Origin: Nocardioides alpinus
GTDB taxonomy: Bacteria; Actinomycetota; Actinomycetes; Propionibacteriales; Nocardioidaceae
Length of the DNA stretch: 64,000 nt
Assembly: GCF_900112035.1 (NCBI RefSeq)
Contig: NZ_FOKC01000002.1
Span: forward strand, 310,001 to 374,000
Reading direction: 5' to 3'
In this document: piece after piece, positions 54,554 to 63,573 of the stretch
Layout: each line of letters opens with the position of its first letter
Position numbering within the stretch: position 1 is the stretch's first letter
Made by a program: the position numbers and the translations under genes
Notes under the pieces: generated by a model
Told to the model about the DNA's origin: nothing
Database searches by the model: none
Seen by the model: the letters and a program-made list of their open reading frames with translations, nothing else

Positions 54554-55003
54554 ATGGCACTCGGCACCCTCCTCGACCAGGCCCTGCACAGCGCGACCGT
54601 CGTGCCGCGGCTCTCCGCGGCGGCGGTCAGGGCCGGGCTCGGGCCGGCCGGCACGGTCGAGGTGCTGCGGATCTCCGAGGCCGCGCTGCGGACCGCTGCG
54701 AGCGAGGGACGCGGCGTGGTGGGCCGGACCAACGCGCTGCGCCACTTCATGTGGCAGGCCGTGCTCACCGCCCGTTTCGGTCTCGACGCCGCGCGGTCCC
54801 TCGCCGCCGCCCAGGAGGCCGGCACTCCGAGCCGCAAGGACTCCGCGGTCGACGAGCACAACAATGCCGCGGGCCAGCAGTACGGCGCCGCGCACGCCGC
54901 GGAGCTGCAGATGGGCTCACCGTCGGAGGTGATGACCCTGCTGGTGCCGGTGGCGCTGGAGAAGTGGGACTCCGACGAGCTGGTCTGGATCAGGCCGCAC
55001 TAG
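54554..55003 (+). CDS. Hypothetical protein with N-x-x-R-H-x-x-W motif (DUF6973-like)
   Basis: The protein has 149 residues. The central stretch GRTNALRHFMWQAVLTARFG, then SRKDSAVDEHNNAAGQQYG, holds invariant-looking Asn-Ala-x-Arg-His, Trp, Asp and Asn-Asn residues. These resemble DUF6973 domains known from toxins and bacterial secreted proteins. The N-terminus (ALGTLLDQALHSATVVPRLS) is helical; there is no signal peptide or TM segment. Its TAG stop is the first base of a dispersed repeat array. It is divergent from the S66 gene. Confidence 0.6.
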   Translation: MALGTLLDQALHSATVVPRLSAAAVRAGLGPAGTVEVLRISEAALRTAASEGRGVVGRTNALRHFMWQAVLTARFGLDAARSLAAAQEAGTPSRKDSAVDEHNNAAGQQYGAAHAAELQMGSPSEVMTLLVPVALEKWDSDELVWIRPH

Positions 55004-55140
55004 GTTTCGACACGCTCGTTCCTCGCTGCTCAACCGGCGGTGGGACGCTCGTTCCTCGCTGCTCAACCGGCGGTGGGACGCTCGTTCCTCGCTGCTCAAC
55101 CGGCGGTGGGACGCTCGTTCCTCGCTGCTCGACCACCGAG
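55003..55140. repeat. 33-bp tandem repeat built from a dispersed element
   Basis: The array begins GGTTTCGACACGCTCGTTCC and then repeats a 33-base unit (ACGCTCGTTCCTCGCTGCTC then AACCGGCGGTGGG) at 55012, 55045 and 55078. A fourth, diverged unit starts at 55111 and ends CGACCACCGAGG. The first three units are identical. The same core occurs at 50714-50744. It is a minisatellite-like expansion of an intergenic dispersed repeat. Confidence 0.9.
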
Positions 55141-55142
55141 GA

Positions 55143-55580
55143 CTACCAGGTCGTGAGGCCCACCCGGTCGTGCTCGCCCTCGGGCCACACCGCGCGGACG
55201 ACGCCGGCCGCGGCCAGTGCCTTGCGGCAGCCCGGGCAGGGCGGGTCGGTGATGTAGGCGGTCGAGCCCTTGGTGTCGCGGGTGGCGAACAGCAGCGCGT
55301 TGACCTCGGCGTGGATGGCGATGCAGAACCCCGCCGTGCCCGGCCGGTCGTAGTCGCCGAGCCCCGGCACGTCGTCGTACCCCAGCTGGCCGCGCGGGCA
55401 GGCGCCCATCAGGCAGTCGTCCTCGCCCGGCGCGGCACCGTTGTAGCCGGTCGCGATGATGCGGTGGTCGATCGTCAGCACGGCGCCGACTCGGCGGCGC
55501 GTGCACTTGGCGCGCGCGGAGACGGCCGAGGCGATGCCGAGGAAGTAGTCGTCCCAGCCGGGGACCGCGTGCGTGCTCAC
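55143..55580 (-). CDS. Deoxycytidylate deaminase
   Basis: The protein has 145 residues from a GTG in a GTGA overlap with the VOC gene. The zinc site is intact: HAEVNAL with catalytic Glu, and PPCPGC giving the two Cys ligands. CTRRRVGAVLT and IIATGYNGA are shared with dCMP deaminases (ComEB family). The insert DDCLMGACPRGQLGYDDVPG is longer than in cytosine deaminases and resembles that of dCMP deaminase. It converts dCMP to dUMP for thymidylate synthesis. Confidence 0.88.
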   Translation of the reverse strand: MSTHAVPGWDDYFLGIASAVSARAKCTRRRVGAVLTIDHRIIATGYNGAAPGEDDCLMGACPRGQLGYDDVPGLGDYDRPGTAGFCIAIHAEVNALLFATRDTKGSTAYITDPPCPGCRKALAAAGVVRAVWPEGEHDRVGLTTW

Positions 55581-55993
55581 GGGAGCACAGACTGCCCGAT
55601 CTCACCGGGGTTGTAGGCCACTTCCCAGCGGAAACCGTCGGGGTCGGCGAAGTAGCCGGTGTAGCCGCCCCACTCGCGCTCGACCGCGTCACCGACGTGG
55701 GAGGCCCCGGCGATCCGGGCCTGCTCGAGCACGGTGTCGACGCCCTGGGGGGTCGCGAGGTTGTGGGCCAGGGTGATCGGGGGTACGCCGCCGCGCGCCG
55801 GGGCGTGCCCGACCTCGGCGACGAACGCGTCCTCCGCCCACAGGCTCAGGACGACCTTGTCGGCGACGCGGAACATCAGCACCTCGCCCACCTCGTGGAG
55901 CTCAGGCTCCCACCCGAGGCCGTCGACGTAGAACTTCCGGGTGGCCTCGAGGTCCGTCACCACGAGCGTGATGAAGCTGACGCGCTGGTCCAT
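55577..55993 (-). CDS. VOC/glyoxalase superfamily protein
   Basis: The protein has 138 residues. FITLVVTDLEATRKFYVDGLGWEPELHEVGEVLMFR and the second module GVDTVLEQARIAGAS... GYFADPDGFRWEVAYNP are the beta-alpha-beta-beta-beta halves of the VOC fold. The metal-ligand Glu of the second half (WEVAYN) is kept, while the His of the first half is not obvious. The function is unknown. It sits in the kynU-GNAT-VOC-dCMP deaminase operon, with one base to the GNAT stop. Confidence 0.83.
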   Translation of the reverse strand: MDQRVSFITLVVTDLEATRKFYVDGLGWEPELHEVGEVLMFRVADKVVLSLWAEDAFVAEVGHAPARGGVPPITLAHNLATPQGVDTVLEQARIAGASHVGDAVEREWGGYTGYFADPDGFRWEVAYNPGEIGQSVLP

Positions 55994-55994
55994 G

Positions 55995-56765
55995 TCAGTC
56001 CTCCTCCTGCCCGGCGCTCGCAGGCGCGGGCGGGCGGGCGGCGAGGCGGACCCGCTGCCGTCCCATGTCGTCGAAGTTGCTGTCGTCGAGCCAGTCGTCG
56101 AGCGCCTGGCGCACGCGCGGCCACTCGAGGTCGGTGATCGAGAACCAGTCGGTGTCGCGGTTGCGGCCCTTGTAGACCAGGGCGTTGCGGAAGCGACCCT
56201 CCCAGATGAAGCCGAGCCGGATCGCGGCGCGGCGCGACGCGCCGTTGAGGCTGTCGCACTTCCACTCGTAGCGTCGGTAGCCCAGCTCGTCGAAGGCGTG
56301 GCGCATGAGCAGGGCCATCGCCTCGGTGGCGGCCCGGCTGCGCTGGAGCTGGCGGCCGAGGGCGATCCCGCCCACCTCGATCGAGCCCATGGCCGGGTCG
56401 ATCCGCATCAGCGAGCAGAAGCCCGCTGCACGGCCGGTCTCGACGGGCACGATCGCGAAGGCGACGGCGGCCGGCGCGTCCACCATCTGCTCGACGATCG
56501 ACGTCAGCTCATCGCGCGTGCGGGGCCGCTCCCAGACGAGGTAGGTCCACAGCGCATCGTCGTCGGTGCGGCACAGCGCGGCGTACAGGTCGTCGACGTG
56601 CTGCGGCCCGATCGGCTCGAGTCGTACGCCGGCGCCCGTGAGCACCGTGTCGCTCGCGGGCGCAGTGGCGGGTGTCCAGTCGACGGGGCGGCCGAGGGGT
56701 TGCCCGTGGTCGTTGGTGGACCGGGTCCGCGTCGCCGACAGCTGCAAACCCACCGGCCCGCTCAT
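55995..56765 (-). CDS. GNAT-family N-acetyltransferase
   Basis: The protein has 256 residues. VRLEPIGPQHVDDLYAALC opens the domain. IEVGGIALGRQLQRSRAATEAMALLMRHAFDELGYRRYEWKCDSLNGASRRAAIRLGFIWEGRFRNAL, read in segments, is the RimJ/RimL-type acetyl-CoA region with its Asn-x-x-S-R-x-x-A. The first 50 residues (LSATRTRSTNDHGQPLGRPVDWTPA) are typical of a YesJ/YiiD-like actinobacterial group. The substrate is unknown. The ATG overlaps the kynU stop, so the two are translationally coupled. Confidence 0.85.
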   Translation of the reverse strand: MSGPVGLQLSATRTRSTNDHGQPLGRPVDWTPATAPASDTVLTGAGVRLEPIGPQHVDDLYAALCRTDDDALWTYLVWERPRTRDELTSIVEQMVDAPAAVAFAIVPVETGRAAGFCSLMRIDPAMGSIEVGGIALGRQLQRSRAATEAMALLMRHAFDELGYRRYEWKCDSLNGASRRAAIRLGFIWEGRFRNALVYKGRNRDTDWFSITDLEWPRVRQALDDWLDDSNFDDMGRQRVRLAARPPAPASAGQEED

Positions 56766-57970
56766 CGCAGCGCCTCCGCGACGGCGGCCATGCCGCGCTC
56801 GACCTCGTCGAAGGAGGTGGAGAGCGGCGACAGCCCGATCCGCAGGCCGCCGGGGTCGCGGTAGTCGGGGATCACGTCGCGCTCCCACAGGCGCGCAGTG
56901 ACCTCGCGCATCCGGTCGTGGTGGAGCGTCACGTGCCCGCCGCGCTGCGCGGGGTCGCGCGGCGAGGCGAGGGTGACGCCGGGCAGGGTCGCGTCGGCGA
57001 GCTCGACGGCGTACGACGTCAGCGCGACCGACTTGGCGCGGATCGCCTCCATGCCGGCCTCCTCGACCAGCTCGAGCATGCTCTGCATCGCGACCATCCC
57101 GAGGATCGGCGGGGTGCCGGAGATGAAGCGCCGCATCCCTGCCGCGGGGGTGTAGCCGGGTCCCATGAGGAACGGGTCGGCGTGGCCCATCCAGCCCTGG
57201 ATCGGCTGTGTCAGCTCCCCCTGGAGGCGGGCGTTGACGTAGCCGAAGGCGGGCGAGCCGGGGCCGCCGTTGAGGTACTTGTAGGAGCAGCCGACGGCGA
57301 GGTCGGCATCCCACGCGTCGAGCTCGACGGGAAGGGCGCCGGCCGAGTGGCAGAGGTCCCACAGGACCAGCGCCCCGGCGTCGTGCGCGATCCGGGTGAG
57401 CTCGGGGGCGTCGGCGAGCCACGCGGAGCGGTAGGCGACGTGGTTGACCACGACGAGCGCCGTACGTTCAGAGACGGCCTTGCGCAGCTGGTCCGCGGTG
57501 ACGCCGGCGGAGGTGTCGACCTCGATCCAGCACAGGGTCAGGCCGCGCTCGGCGGCGATGCCCTCGGCGACGTAGCGGTCGGTCGGGAAGTTGTCGGTGT
57601 CGATGACGATCTCGGTGCGGCCCGGGTCGGTGCGTACGGCGTGGTCGACGGCGGCGCGCATCAGCTTGTAGAGCCAGACCGTCGTGGAGTCGCCGATCGC
57701 GGTCTGGCCGGGCGCCGCGCCGAGGCAGATCCGGGCGAGGTCGTCGCCGAGGGTGGTGGGCAGGTCCATCCACCGCTCGTCCCAGCCGCGGATCAGGCGC
57801 TCTCCCCACTGCTGGCGGACGAACTCCGCCAGCCGGTCGGCGGCGGCCGCGACCGGCCGTCCGAGCGAGTTGCCGTCGAAGTAGACGAGGTCGGAGTCGG
57901 CGCCGACGAAACGCGCCCGGAAGGGGGCGAGCGGGTCGGCGGAGTCGAGGGCTGCTGCAGTGCTCACCAC
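56762..57970 (-). CDS. kynU: Kynureninase
   Basis: The protein has 402 residues (two tandem GTG starts). VYFDGNSLGRPV and DSTTVWLYKLMRAAV are characteristic of KynU, and the PLP lysine is in GCSYKYLNGGPGSPAF. It cleaves kynurenine or 3-hydroxykynurenine in tryptophan catabolism. Other kyn genes are not seen in the window. It heads the four-gene minus-strand operon and is 35 bases from the ilvD stop on the same strand. Confidence 0.92.
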   Translation of the reverse strand: MVSTAAALDSADPLAPFRARFVGADSDLVYFDGNSLGRPVAAAADRLAEFVRQQWGERLIRGWDERWMDLPTTLGDDLARICLGAAPGQTAIGDSTTVWLYKLMRAAVDHAVRTDPGRTEIVIDTDNFPTDRYVAEGIAAERGLTLCWIEVDTSAGVTADQLRKAVSERTALVVVNHVAYRSAWLADAPELTRIAHDAGALVLWDLCHSAGALPVELDAWDADLAVGCSYKYLNGGPGSPAFGYVNARLQGELTQPIQGWMGHADPFLMGPGYTPAAGMRRFISGTPPILGMVAMQSMLELVEEAGMEAIRAKSVALTSYAVELADATLPGVTLASPRDPAQRGGHVTLHHDRMREVTARLWERDVIPDYRDPGGLRIGLSPLSTSFDEVERGMAAVAEALR

Positions 57971-58004
57971 GCCAACCTATCGGCCGTGCGCGGACGGCCG
58001 GGCG

Positions 58005-59696
58005 TCAGTAGCAGACCGCTCCGTCGGCCGCCGAGTGCACGACCTTGCGGTACTTGCCGAGCACGCCGCGGGTGTACTTCGGCGGCAGCGGCTCCCAGCC
58101 GACGGCCCGCTTCGCGAGCTCGTCCTCGTCGACGTGGAGCTCGAGGGTCATCCCGGCCACGTCGAGGGTGATCCGGTCGCCGTCGCGGACGAAGGCGATC
58201 GGTCCCCCGTCGCTCGCCTCGGGGGCGATGTGGCCGACGCAGAGACCGGTCGTGCCGCCGGAGAAGCGCCCGTCGGTGATGAGCAGGACGTCCTTGCCGA
58301 GGCCGGCGCCCTTGATCGCACCGGTGATCGCCAGCATCTCGCGCATGCCCGGGCCGCCCTTGGGGCCCTCGTAGCGGATGACCACGACGTCACCGGCCTC
58401 GATGGCGCCCTCGGTCAGGGCGTCGAGCGCCTTGCGCTCGCCGTCGAAGACGCGAGCGGTGCCGGTGAAGGTCGAGTCGTCGAAGCCGGCGCTCTTGACC
58501 ACGGCGCCGTCGGGAGCGAGCGAGCCCTTGAGGATGGTCAGCCCGCCGGTGGCGTGGATCGGCCGGTCGAGCTGGCGCAGGATCTCGCCGTCGAGCGGCT
58601 TGGGGTCGAGATCGGCGAGGTTCTCCGCCATCGTCTTCCCGGTGCAGGTGAGGACGTCGCCGTGCAGGTGGCCCGCGTCGAGCAGGGCCCGCAGCAGGAC
58701 GGGGATGCCGCCGACGCGGTCGAAGTCGGTCCACACGAAGCGGCCGAAGGGCTTCATGTCGGCCAGGTGCGGGACCGTCCTGCCGATGCGGGTGAAGTCG
58801 TCGAGCGTCAGGTCGACCTCGGCCTCGCGGGCGATCGCGAGCAGGTGGAGCACGGCGTTGGTGGAGCCGCCGAGCGCCATGGCCATCGTGATCGCGTTCT
58901 CGAAGGCCGGGCGGGTCATGATCTGGCGCGCGGTGATGCCCTGGCGGAGCATCTCGACGACGGCCTCGCCGGACTTGTGGGCGAACCCGTCACGCCGGCG
59001 GTCGACCGCCGGCGGGGAGGAGCTCCCCGGGAGGCTCATGCCGAGGGCCTCGGCCACGCTCGCCATCGTGTTGGCGGTGTAGGCCCCGCCGCAGGCGCCC
59101 TCGCCCGGACAGATCGCCCGCTCGATCTCGTCGACCTTCTCGCGCGTCATCTTGCCCGCGAGGCAGGCACCGACGGCCTCGAAGGCGTCGATGATCGTGA
59201 CGTCCTTGCCGTCGACCTGACCGGGCATGATCGTGCCGGCGTAGAGGAAGACGCTGGCCAGGTCGAGGCGGGCCGCGGCCATCAGCATGCCGGGCAGGGA
59301 CTTGTCGCAGCCGGCGAGGAGCACCGAGCCGTCGAGGCGCTCGGCCATCATCACCGTCTCCACCGAGTCGGCGATGACCTCGCGGCTGACGAGGGAGTAG
59401 TGCATGCCCTCGTGGCCCATCGAGATGCCGTCGGAGACCGAGATGGTGCCGAACTCCAGCGGGTAGCCGCCGGCAGCGTGCACGCCGTTCTTCACGGCCT
59501 TCGCGAGGCGGTCGAGACTGAGGTTGCAGGGAGTGATCTCGTTCCAGCTCGACGCCACGCCGATCTGGGGCTTGTGCCAGTCGTCGTCACCCATCCCTAC
59601 GGCGCGGAGCATCCCTCGAGCTGCGGTGGCCTCGAGGCCGTCGGTGACGGCTCGGCTCCGGGGCTTGATGTCGGGTGCGTCGGCTGCGTGGCTCAT
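58005..59696 (-). CDS. ilvD: Dihydroxyacid dehydratase
   Basis: The protein has 563 residues. Fe-S and active-site regions are present: [25 protein letters not shown] and [50 protein letters not shown] near the C-terminus carries the catalytic Ser. It makes the branched-chain 2-keto acids in the common Ile/Val/Leu pathway. It stands apart from ilvBNC and has no leader peptide that I can see. Confidence 0.96.
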   Translation of the reverse strand: MSHAADAPDIKPRSRAVTDGLEATAARGMLRAVGMGDDDWHKPQIGVASSWNEITPCNLSLDRLAKAVKNGVHAAGGYPLEFGTISVSDGISMGHEGMHYSLVSREVIADSVETVMMAERLDGSVLLAGCDKSLPGMLMAAARLDLASVFLYAGTIMPGQVDGKDVTIIDAFEAVGACLAGKMTREKVDEIERAICPGEGACGGAYTANTMASVAEALGMSLPGSSSPPAVDRRRDGFAHKSGEAVVEMLRQGITARQIMTRPAFENAITMAMALGGSTNAVLHLLAIAREAEVDLTLDDFTRIGRTVPHLADMKPFGRFVWTDFDRVGGIPVLLRALLDAGHLHGDVLTCTGKTMAENLADLDPKPLDGEILRQLDRPIHATGGLTILKGSLAPDGAVVKSAGFDDSTFTGTARVFDGERKALDALTEGAIEAGDVVVIRYEGPKGGPGMREMLAITGAIKGAGLGKDVLLITDGRFSGGTTGLCVGHIAPEASDGGPIAFVRDGDRITLDVAGMTLELHVDEDELAKRAVGWEPLPPKYTRGVLGKYRKVVHSAADGAVCY

Positions 59697-59775
59697 GCCG
59701 TCAGGCTAGTTGCCCCCTCCGCCCGCGGAGCGCTGTGTCTCACCTGCGGCGGGCCGCGCGGAGGTCGTCGAGCCG

Positions 59776-60879
59776 TCAGTCGATCTTCGCGGCGCGCACG
59801 ACGAGCACGTCCGGGAGGTCCTTGTGGATCTCCTGCCACGACGTGCCCTCGTCCGGCGAGGCCCAGACCCCACCGTTGCGACCGCCGAAGTAGAGGCCCA
59901 CCTCGGCATGGTCGTCCACACACATCGCGTCGCGCATCACCGCCGTGAAGTAGCCGTCCGGCAGCGCCCCGTCGCCCAGCGGCGCCCAGGACGAGCCGGC
60001 ATCGGTGGTGCGGTAGACCCGCGCCCTGCCGTCCACGGGCCAGCGTGCCTCCGCGCCGGTGATCGGGAAGTTGTACGCCGTGTCCGCACGGTGGGGATGG
60101 GCCACCATCGCGAAGCCGAACTCCGTCGGCAGGCCCGGGGCGATGTCGGTCCACGAGGCGCCCCCGTCGTCGGAGCGGTAGACGCCGCCGTGGTTCTGGA
60201 GGTAGAGCCGATCCGGGTCCCCCGCGTCGCGGGCGACCTTGTGCACGCACTGGCCGAACTCCGGGTAGTTGCGCTCGCCGGGGAAGAACTCGGCCTTCAC
60301 ACCGGTGTTCGACGCAGACCACGACTCGCCGCCGTCGGAGGTGACGTACACCCCGCCGGTCGAGAGGGCGACGAGGACCCGGTCGGGGTCGGACGGGTGC
60401 GGAAGGATCGTGTGGAAGGCCTGTCCGCCGAAACCTTCGTTCCACTCCTCGCGGTGCGGGTGGTCCCACAGCCCCCGCACGAGCGAGAAGGTCTCGCCCC
60501 GGTCGGTCGAGCGGAAGACGGCACCGGGCTCGGTGCCCGCCCAGACGACGTCGGAGCCCCCGTCGGCCGAGAGCCCGGGCTGGAGCTGCCACACGCGGGC
60601 GAGCGTCGCCCCGGTGTCCTCGGGGAAGCGGGCGGCTCCGTTGGGCGTCTCGCCCCACGTCGCACCGAGGTCGTCCGAGCGCCAGACCTGCGGCCCGAGC
60701 CAGCTCGAGGACGCACCCGCCAGCAGGCGCGGGCGCTCGCCCCGGGAGTCGATCATGACGGAGTAGACCTCCTCCATCGGGAAGTGCGGCCCGGTCCACT
60801 CCCAGGCGGTCCGCGCCTCGTCGGAGGTGCCCAGCCACAGCCCCTTGCGAGTTCCGACCATGAGCAGGGTGCGCGACAT
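59776..60879 (-). CDS. Asp-box (BNR/sialidase-like) beta-propeller protein
   Basis: The protein has 367 residues. Six Asp-box motifs are visible: RSDDLGATW, RSTDRGETF, TSDGGESW, RSDDGGASW, RTTDAGSSW and SPDEGTSW. They indicate a sialidase-type beta-propeller. There is no signal peptide and no catalytic sialidase Arg triad that I can recognise, so a glycosidase role is unlikely. The start MSRTLLMVGTRKGLWLGTSDEA is common in a family often labelled 'exo-alpha-sialidase' or WD40/YVTN repeat protein. It is divergent from the PadR gene, 65 bases away. Confidence 0.8.
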   Translation of the reverse strand: MSRTLLMVGTRKGLWLGTSDEARTAWEWTGPHFPMEEVYSVMIDSRGERPRLLAGASSSWLGPQVWRSDDLGATWGETPNGAARFPEDTGATLARVWQLQPGLSADGGSDVVWAGTEPGAVFRSTDRGETFSLVRGLWDHPHREEWNEGFGGQAFHTILPHPSDPDRVLVALSTGGVYVTSDGGESWSASNTGVKAEFFPGERNYPEFGQCVHKVARDAGDPDRLYLQNHGGVYRSDDGGASWTDIAPGLPTEFGFAMVAHPHRADTAYNFPITGAEARWPVDGRARVYRTTDAGSSWAPLGDGALPDGYFTAVMRDAMCVDDHAEVGLYFGGRNGGVWASPDEGTSWQEIHKDLPDVLVVRAAKID

Positions 60880-60944
60880 CCGGGGCCTCCAGGAAGGTGT
60901 CAGATCGTGACTATTCCGATTAGGAACACTACCCTTCGAGGGAG

Positions 60945-61526
60945 ATGAGTCAAGACATCCCGGTGACCGGCTACGCGATCCTCGGCCTCCTCACCTTCGG
61001 CGACGAGCTGACGGGGTACGAGATCAAGCAGCGTGCCGACATGACGCTGCGCTTCTACTGGGTCTCCCCCGCGATGAGCCAGGTCTACACCGAGCTGCGC
61101 CGCCTCACCGACCTCGGCCTCGTCGCCGCGGACGCCCGCACGGAAGGCAGCCGCGAGGTGACGTCGTACGCCATCACCGCTGCCGGGCAGGCGGCCCTGC
61201 GAGGGTGGATGGACGGCACGCCCGCCGGCTTCCCGGTGCTCAAGCACACGGTCCTGCTGCGGCTGCTCATCGCTCACGCCACCGAGCCCGCGCACACGCG
61301 GCAGATGCTGCACGACTACCTCGGCGAGCTCGACCGGGCCATCGACGACCTGGCCCAGGTGCGTGAGTCCCTGCGCGGGGCCGACCGACCGGGCGAGGCG
61401 TTCCGCTTCCCGTCGCTGGTGGCGGACTGGGGACTCGACTACTTCGCCGCGGAGACCCAGCACGCGAAGCGGGCACTGGCCGGCCTCGACGAGACCGGTC
61501 CGGAGGGGACGGTCCCGCCTGCATAG
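60945..61526 (+). CDS. PadR-family transcriptional regulator
   Basis: The protein has 193 residues. The N-terminal winged helix (VTGYAILGLLTFGDELTGYEIKQRADMTLRFYWVSPAMSQVYTELRRL, read in parts; then GSREVTSYAITAAGQAALRGWM) is PadR, and a C-terminal Vir-like helical dimer domain follows. PadR proteins repress neighbouring genes, usually in response to phenolics or drugs. The divergent Asp-box gene and the EamA exporter gene ten bases downstream are the candidate targets. A small TTCC-GATTA-GGAA inverted repeat lies in the gap (60914-60926). Confidence 0.88.
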   Translation: MSQDIPVTGYAILGLLTFGDELTGYEIKQRADMTLRFYWVSPAMSQVYTELRRLTDLGLVAADARTEGSREVTSYAITAAGQAALRGWMDGTPAGFPVLKHTVLLRLLIAHATEPAHTRQMLHDYLGELDRAIDDLAQVRESLRGADRPGEAFRFPSLVADWGLDYFAAETQHAKRALAGLDETGPEGTVPPA

Positions 61527-61535
61527 GCTGCGCGC

Positions 61536-62399
61536 GTGACCAGAGGACCGAGCCGCACCCTGCTCGGGCCCGTGGGACTGGTGCTGATCGGGATCCTGTC
61601 GGTCCAGCTCGGCGCGGCCATCGCCAAGGGCCTGTTCGGGGAGATCTCGCCGACCGCGATGGTCTGGCTCCGGCTGGTCACGAGCGCCCTCGTGCTGGCC
61701 GCGATCGCGCGCCCCCGGCTCACCGGCCGGACCCGTCGCGACTGGCTGGTGGTGGTCGGCTTCGGCCTCAGCCTGGCCACCATGAACTGGGCGATCTACC
61801 AGTCCTTCTCCCGCATCCCGCTGGGGATCGCGGTCACCATCGAGTTCGTCGGGCCACTGACCCTGGCCGTGCTCGGGTCCCACCGTGCCCGCGACGTGCT
61901 CTGGGTGCTGCTGGCCGGCGCCGGCGTCGTCCTCCTCGGCTTCCAGCGCACCGGCCTGGACGTGCTCGGCGTGGCGTACGCCCTGCTCGCCGGCGCCGCG
62001 TGGGCGGCGTACATCCTGCTCAGTGCCAGCACCGGCCGTCGCTGGGCGGGCTTCGACGGCCTCGCCGTCGCGAGCGTCATCGCCGCGGTGGGCATGACGC
62101 TGCCGGCCCTCCTGAGCGCCGGCACCAGCCTCTGGGACGGTCGGATCCTGCTCATCGGCGCGCTGGTCGGGCTGTTGAGCTCGGTCATCCCCTACAGCTG
62201 CGAGCTCGTCGCCCTGCGCAGCCTGCGTCCGGCGGTCTTCGGGATCCTGATGAGCCTCGAGCCGGCGGCCGCCGCGCTCGCCGCGATCGTCGTGCTGCAG
62301 GAGCACCTCACCCCCGTCCAGTGGCTGGCCATCGGATGCGTCGTCGCCGCGTCGATCGGCGCCACGCGTTCGGCGACACCCGGCACACTGGCGACATGA
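61536..62399 (+). CDS. EamA/RhaT-family transporter (DMT superfamily)
   Basis: The protein has 287 residues from a GTG, with ten TM helices in two EamA repeats. LGAAIAKGLFGEISPTAMVWLRLVTSALVLAAIARPRL begins repeat one and GVAYALLAGAAWAAYILLSASTGRRW begins repeat two. LMSLEPAAAALAAIVVLQEHLTPVQWLAIGCVVAASIG, read in parts, is the C-terminal motif of RhtA-like exporters of amino acids or metabolites. It probably effluxes a small molecule. The gene follows the PadR regulator and overlaps the next gene by ATGA. Confidence 0.88.
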   Translation: MTRGPSRTLLGPVGLVLIGILSVQLGAAIAKGLFGEISPTAMVWLRLVTSALVLAAIARPRLTGRTRRDWLVVVGFGLSLATMNWAIYQSFSRIPLGIAVTIEFVGPLTLAVLGSHRARDVLWVLLAGAGVVLLGFQRTGLDVLGVAYALLAGAAWAAYILLSASTGRRWAGFDGLAVASVIAAVGMTLPALLSAGTSLWDGRILLIGALVGLLSSVIPYSCELVALRSLRPAVFGILMSLEPAAAALAAIVVLQEHLTPVQWLAIGCVVAASIGATRSATPGTLAT

Positions 62400-63553
62400 G
62401 ACTGGGTCGCACGAGATCGGGAGGGGTCCTCGCCTCGGTGGCGCTGACCCTGGCTGCGACGTCGGCGTGCTCCGACGGAAGTCCCGCTCCGATCCCCCGT
62501 GTGACGCAACCGACCGACCTGCCCAGCCAGCCGACGCCCAGCGCCAGCGAGACGCCCGAGCCCACCACGGGCAGCGACGAGGGCGGGCCCCCGAAGGCCG
62601 TCGGCACCCTCGTCGACCTGCTCGAGGTGCCGTGGGGCGTCGACTTCCTCCCCGACGGTGCCGCAGTGGTCACGGAGCGGATCAGCGGCCGGGTGCTGCA
62701 GGTGGCGGCGGATGGCACCCTCACCCGTCTGGGCGGGATCTCGGCGGCGGTCCCCGAGGGCGAGGCCGGCCTGCTGGGCGTGGCCGTCTCCCCGGACTTC
62801 GACTCCGACCGGACGCTCTTCTTCTACCTCACCACCGGCACCGACAACCGGGTGGTGAGCGCTCCTCTGGACGGTACGACCCTGGGCGAGCCGACGGTCG
62901 TACTCGACGGGATCCCGCGGGGGTTCATCCACGACGGCGGCCGGATCGCCTTCGGCCCCGACGGCCACCTCTACGTGACCACCGGGGAGACCGGTGACCC
63001 GGCGCTCGCGCAGGATCCCGACAGCCTGGCCGGCAAGATCCTCCGGATCACCGCCGACGGCGAGCCGGCCCCCGGCAACCCCGACGCCGCCTCGCCCGTC
63101 TGGTCGCTCGGCCACCGCAACGTCCAGGGCCTGGCCTGGGACGACGAGGGGCGGCTCTGGGCCTCCGAGTTCGGCGACTCCGACTTCGACGAGCTCAACC
63201 TGATCGAGAAGGGCGCCAACTACGGCTGGCCGCAGGTCGAGGGCGTCGGCGGTGGCTCGGAGTTCGTCGACCCGCAGCTGGTCTGGCCGGTCGAGGAGGC
63301 CTCACCGAGCGGGCTGGCGTACGCCGACGGGCACCTCTGGATGGCCGGGCTCCGCGGCCAGCGGCTGTGGCGGATCAAGGTCTCCGGGGCGGGGAGGGCG
63401 TCGCAGCCGACCGCGTACTTCACCGAGGACTACGGCCGCCTGCGCACCGTGGTCACCACGCCCGACGGCCAGCTCTGGCTCACCACGTCCAACCGGGACG
63501 GCCGCGGCGAGCCGACGCCGGCGGACGACCGCATCATCGTCGTCCGGCCCTGA
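62396..63553 (+). CDS. PQQ-dependent sugar dehydrogenase-like lipoprotein
   Basis: The protein has 385 residues. The signal ends ATSAC, a lipobox, so it is probably anchored to the membrane outside the cell. A Pro/Ser/Thr linker (to about residue 60) leads to a soluble glucose/sorbosone dehydrogenase beta-propeller: LEVPWGVDFLPDG, GEAGLLGVAVSPDF, GRIAFGPDGHLYVTTGETGD and LGHRNVQGLAWDDEGRLWASEFG. The residues of the calcium/PQQ site (for example R-N-Q in GHRNVQG) are present. Whether PQQ is made by this host cannot be told. The ATG overlaps the EamA stop. Confidence 0.88.
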   Translation: MRLGRTRSGGVLASVALTLAATSACSDGSPAPIPRVTQPTDLPSQPTPSASETPEPTTGSDEGGPPKAVGTLVDLLEVPWGVDFLPDGAAVVTERISGRVLQVAADGTLTRLGGISAAVPEGEAGLLGVAVSPDFDSDRTLFFYLTTGTDNRVVSAPLDGTTLGEPTVVLDGIPRGFIHDGGRIAFGPDGHLYVTTGETGDPALAQDPDSLAGKILRITADGEPAPGNPDAASPVWSLGHRNVQGLAWDDEGRLWASEFGDSDFDELNLIEKGANYGWPQVEGVGGGSEFVDPQLVWPVEEASPSGLAYADGHLWMAGLRGQRLWRIKVSGAGRASQPTAYFTEDYGRLRTVVTTPDGQLWLTTSNRDGRGEPTPADDRIIVVRP

Positions 63554-63573
63554 CCGCCCCCGCACGACGACCC

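Noticed and set aside
54917..55099. Minus-strand ORF reading SSEERASHRRLSSEERA repeats as a protein
   Set aside because: It is a translation of the 33-base tandem repeat. Three units are identical at the DNA level and there is no ribosome-binding site or conserved context.
55003..55140. CRISPR array
   Set aside because: The units are contiguous 33-base repeats with no variable spacers, and no cas genes are nearby.
60914..60926. PadR operator TTCC-GATTA-GGAA
   Set aside because: Only four-base arms, so it could be chance; mentioned in the PadR entry but not called as a site.
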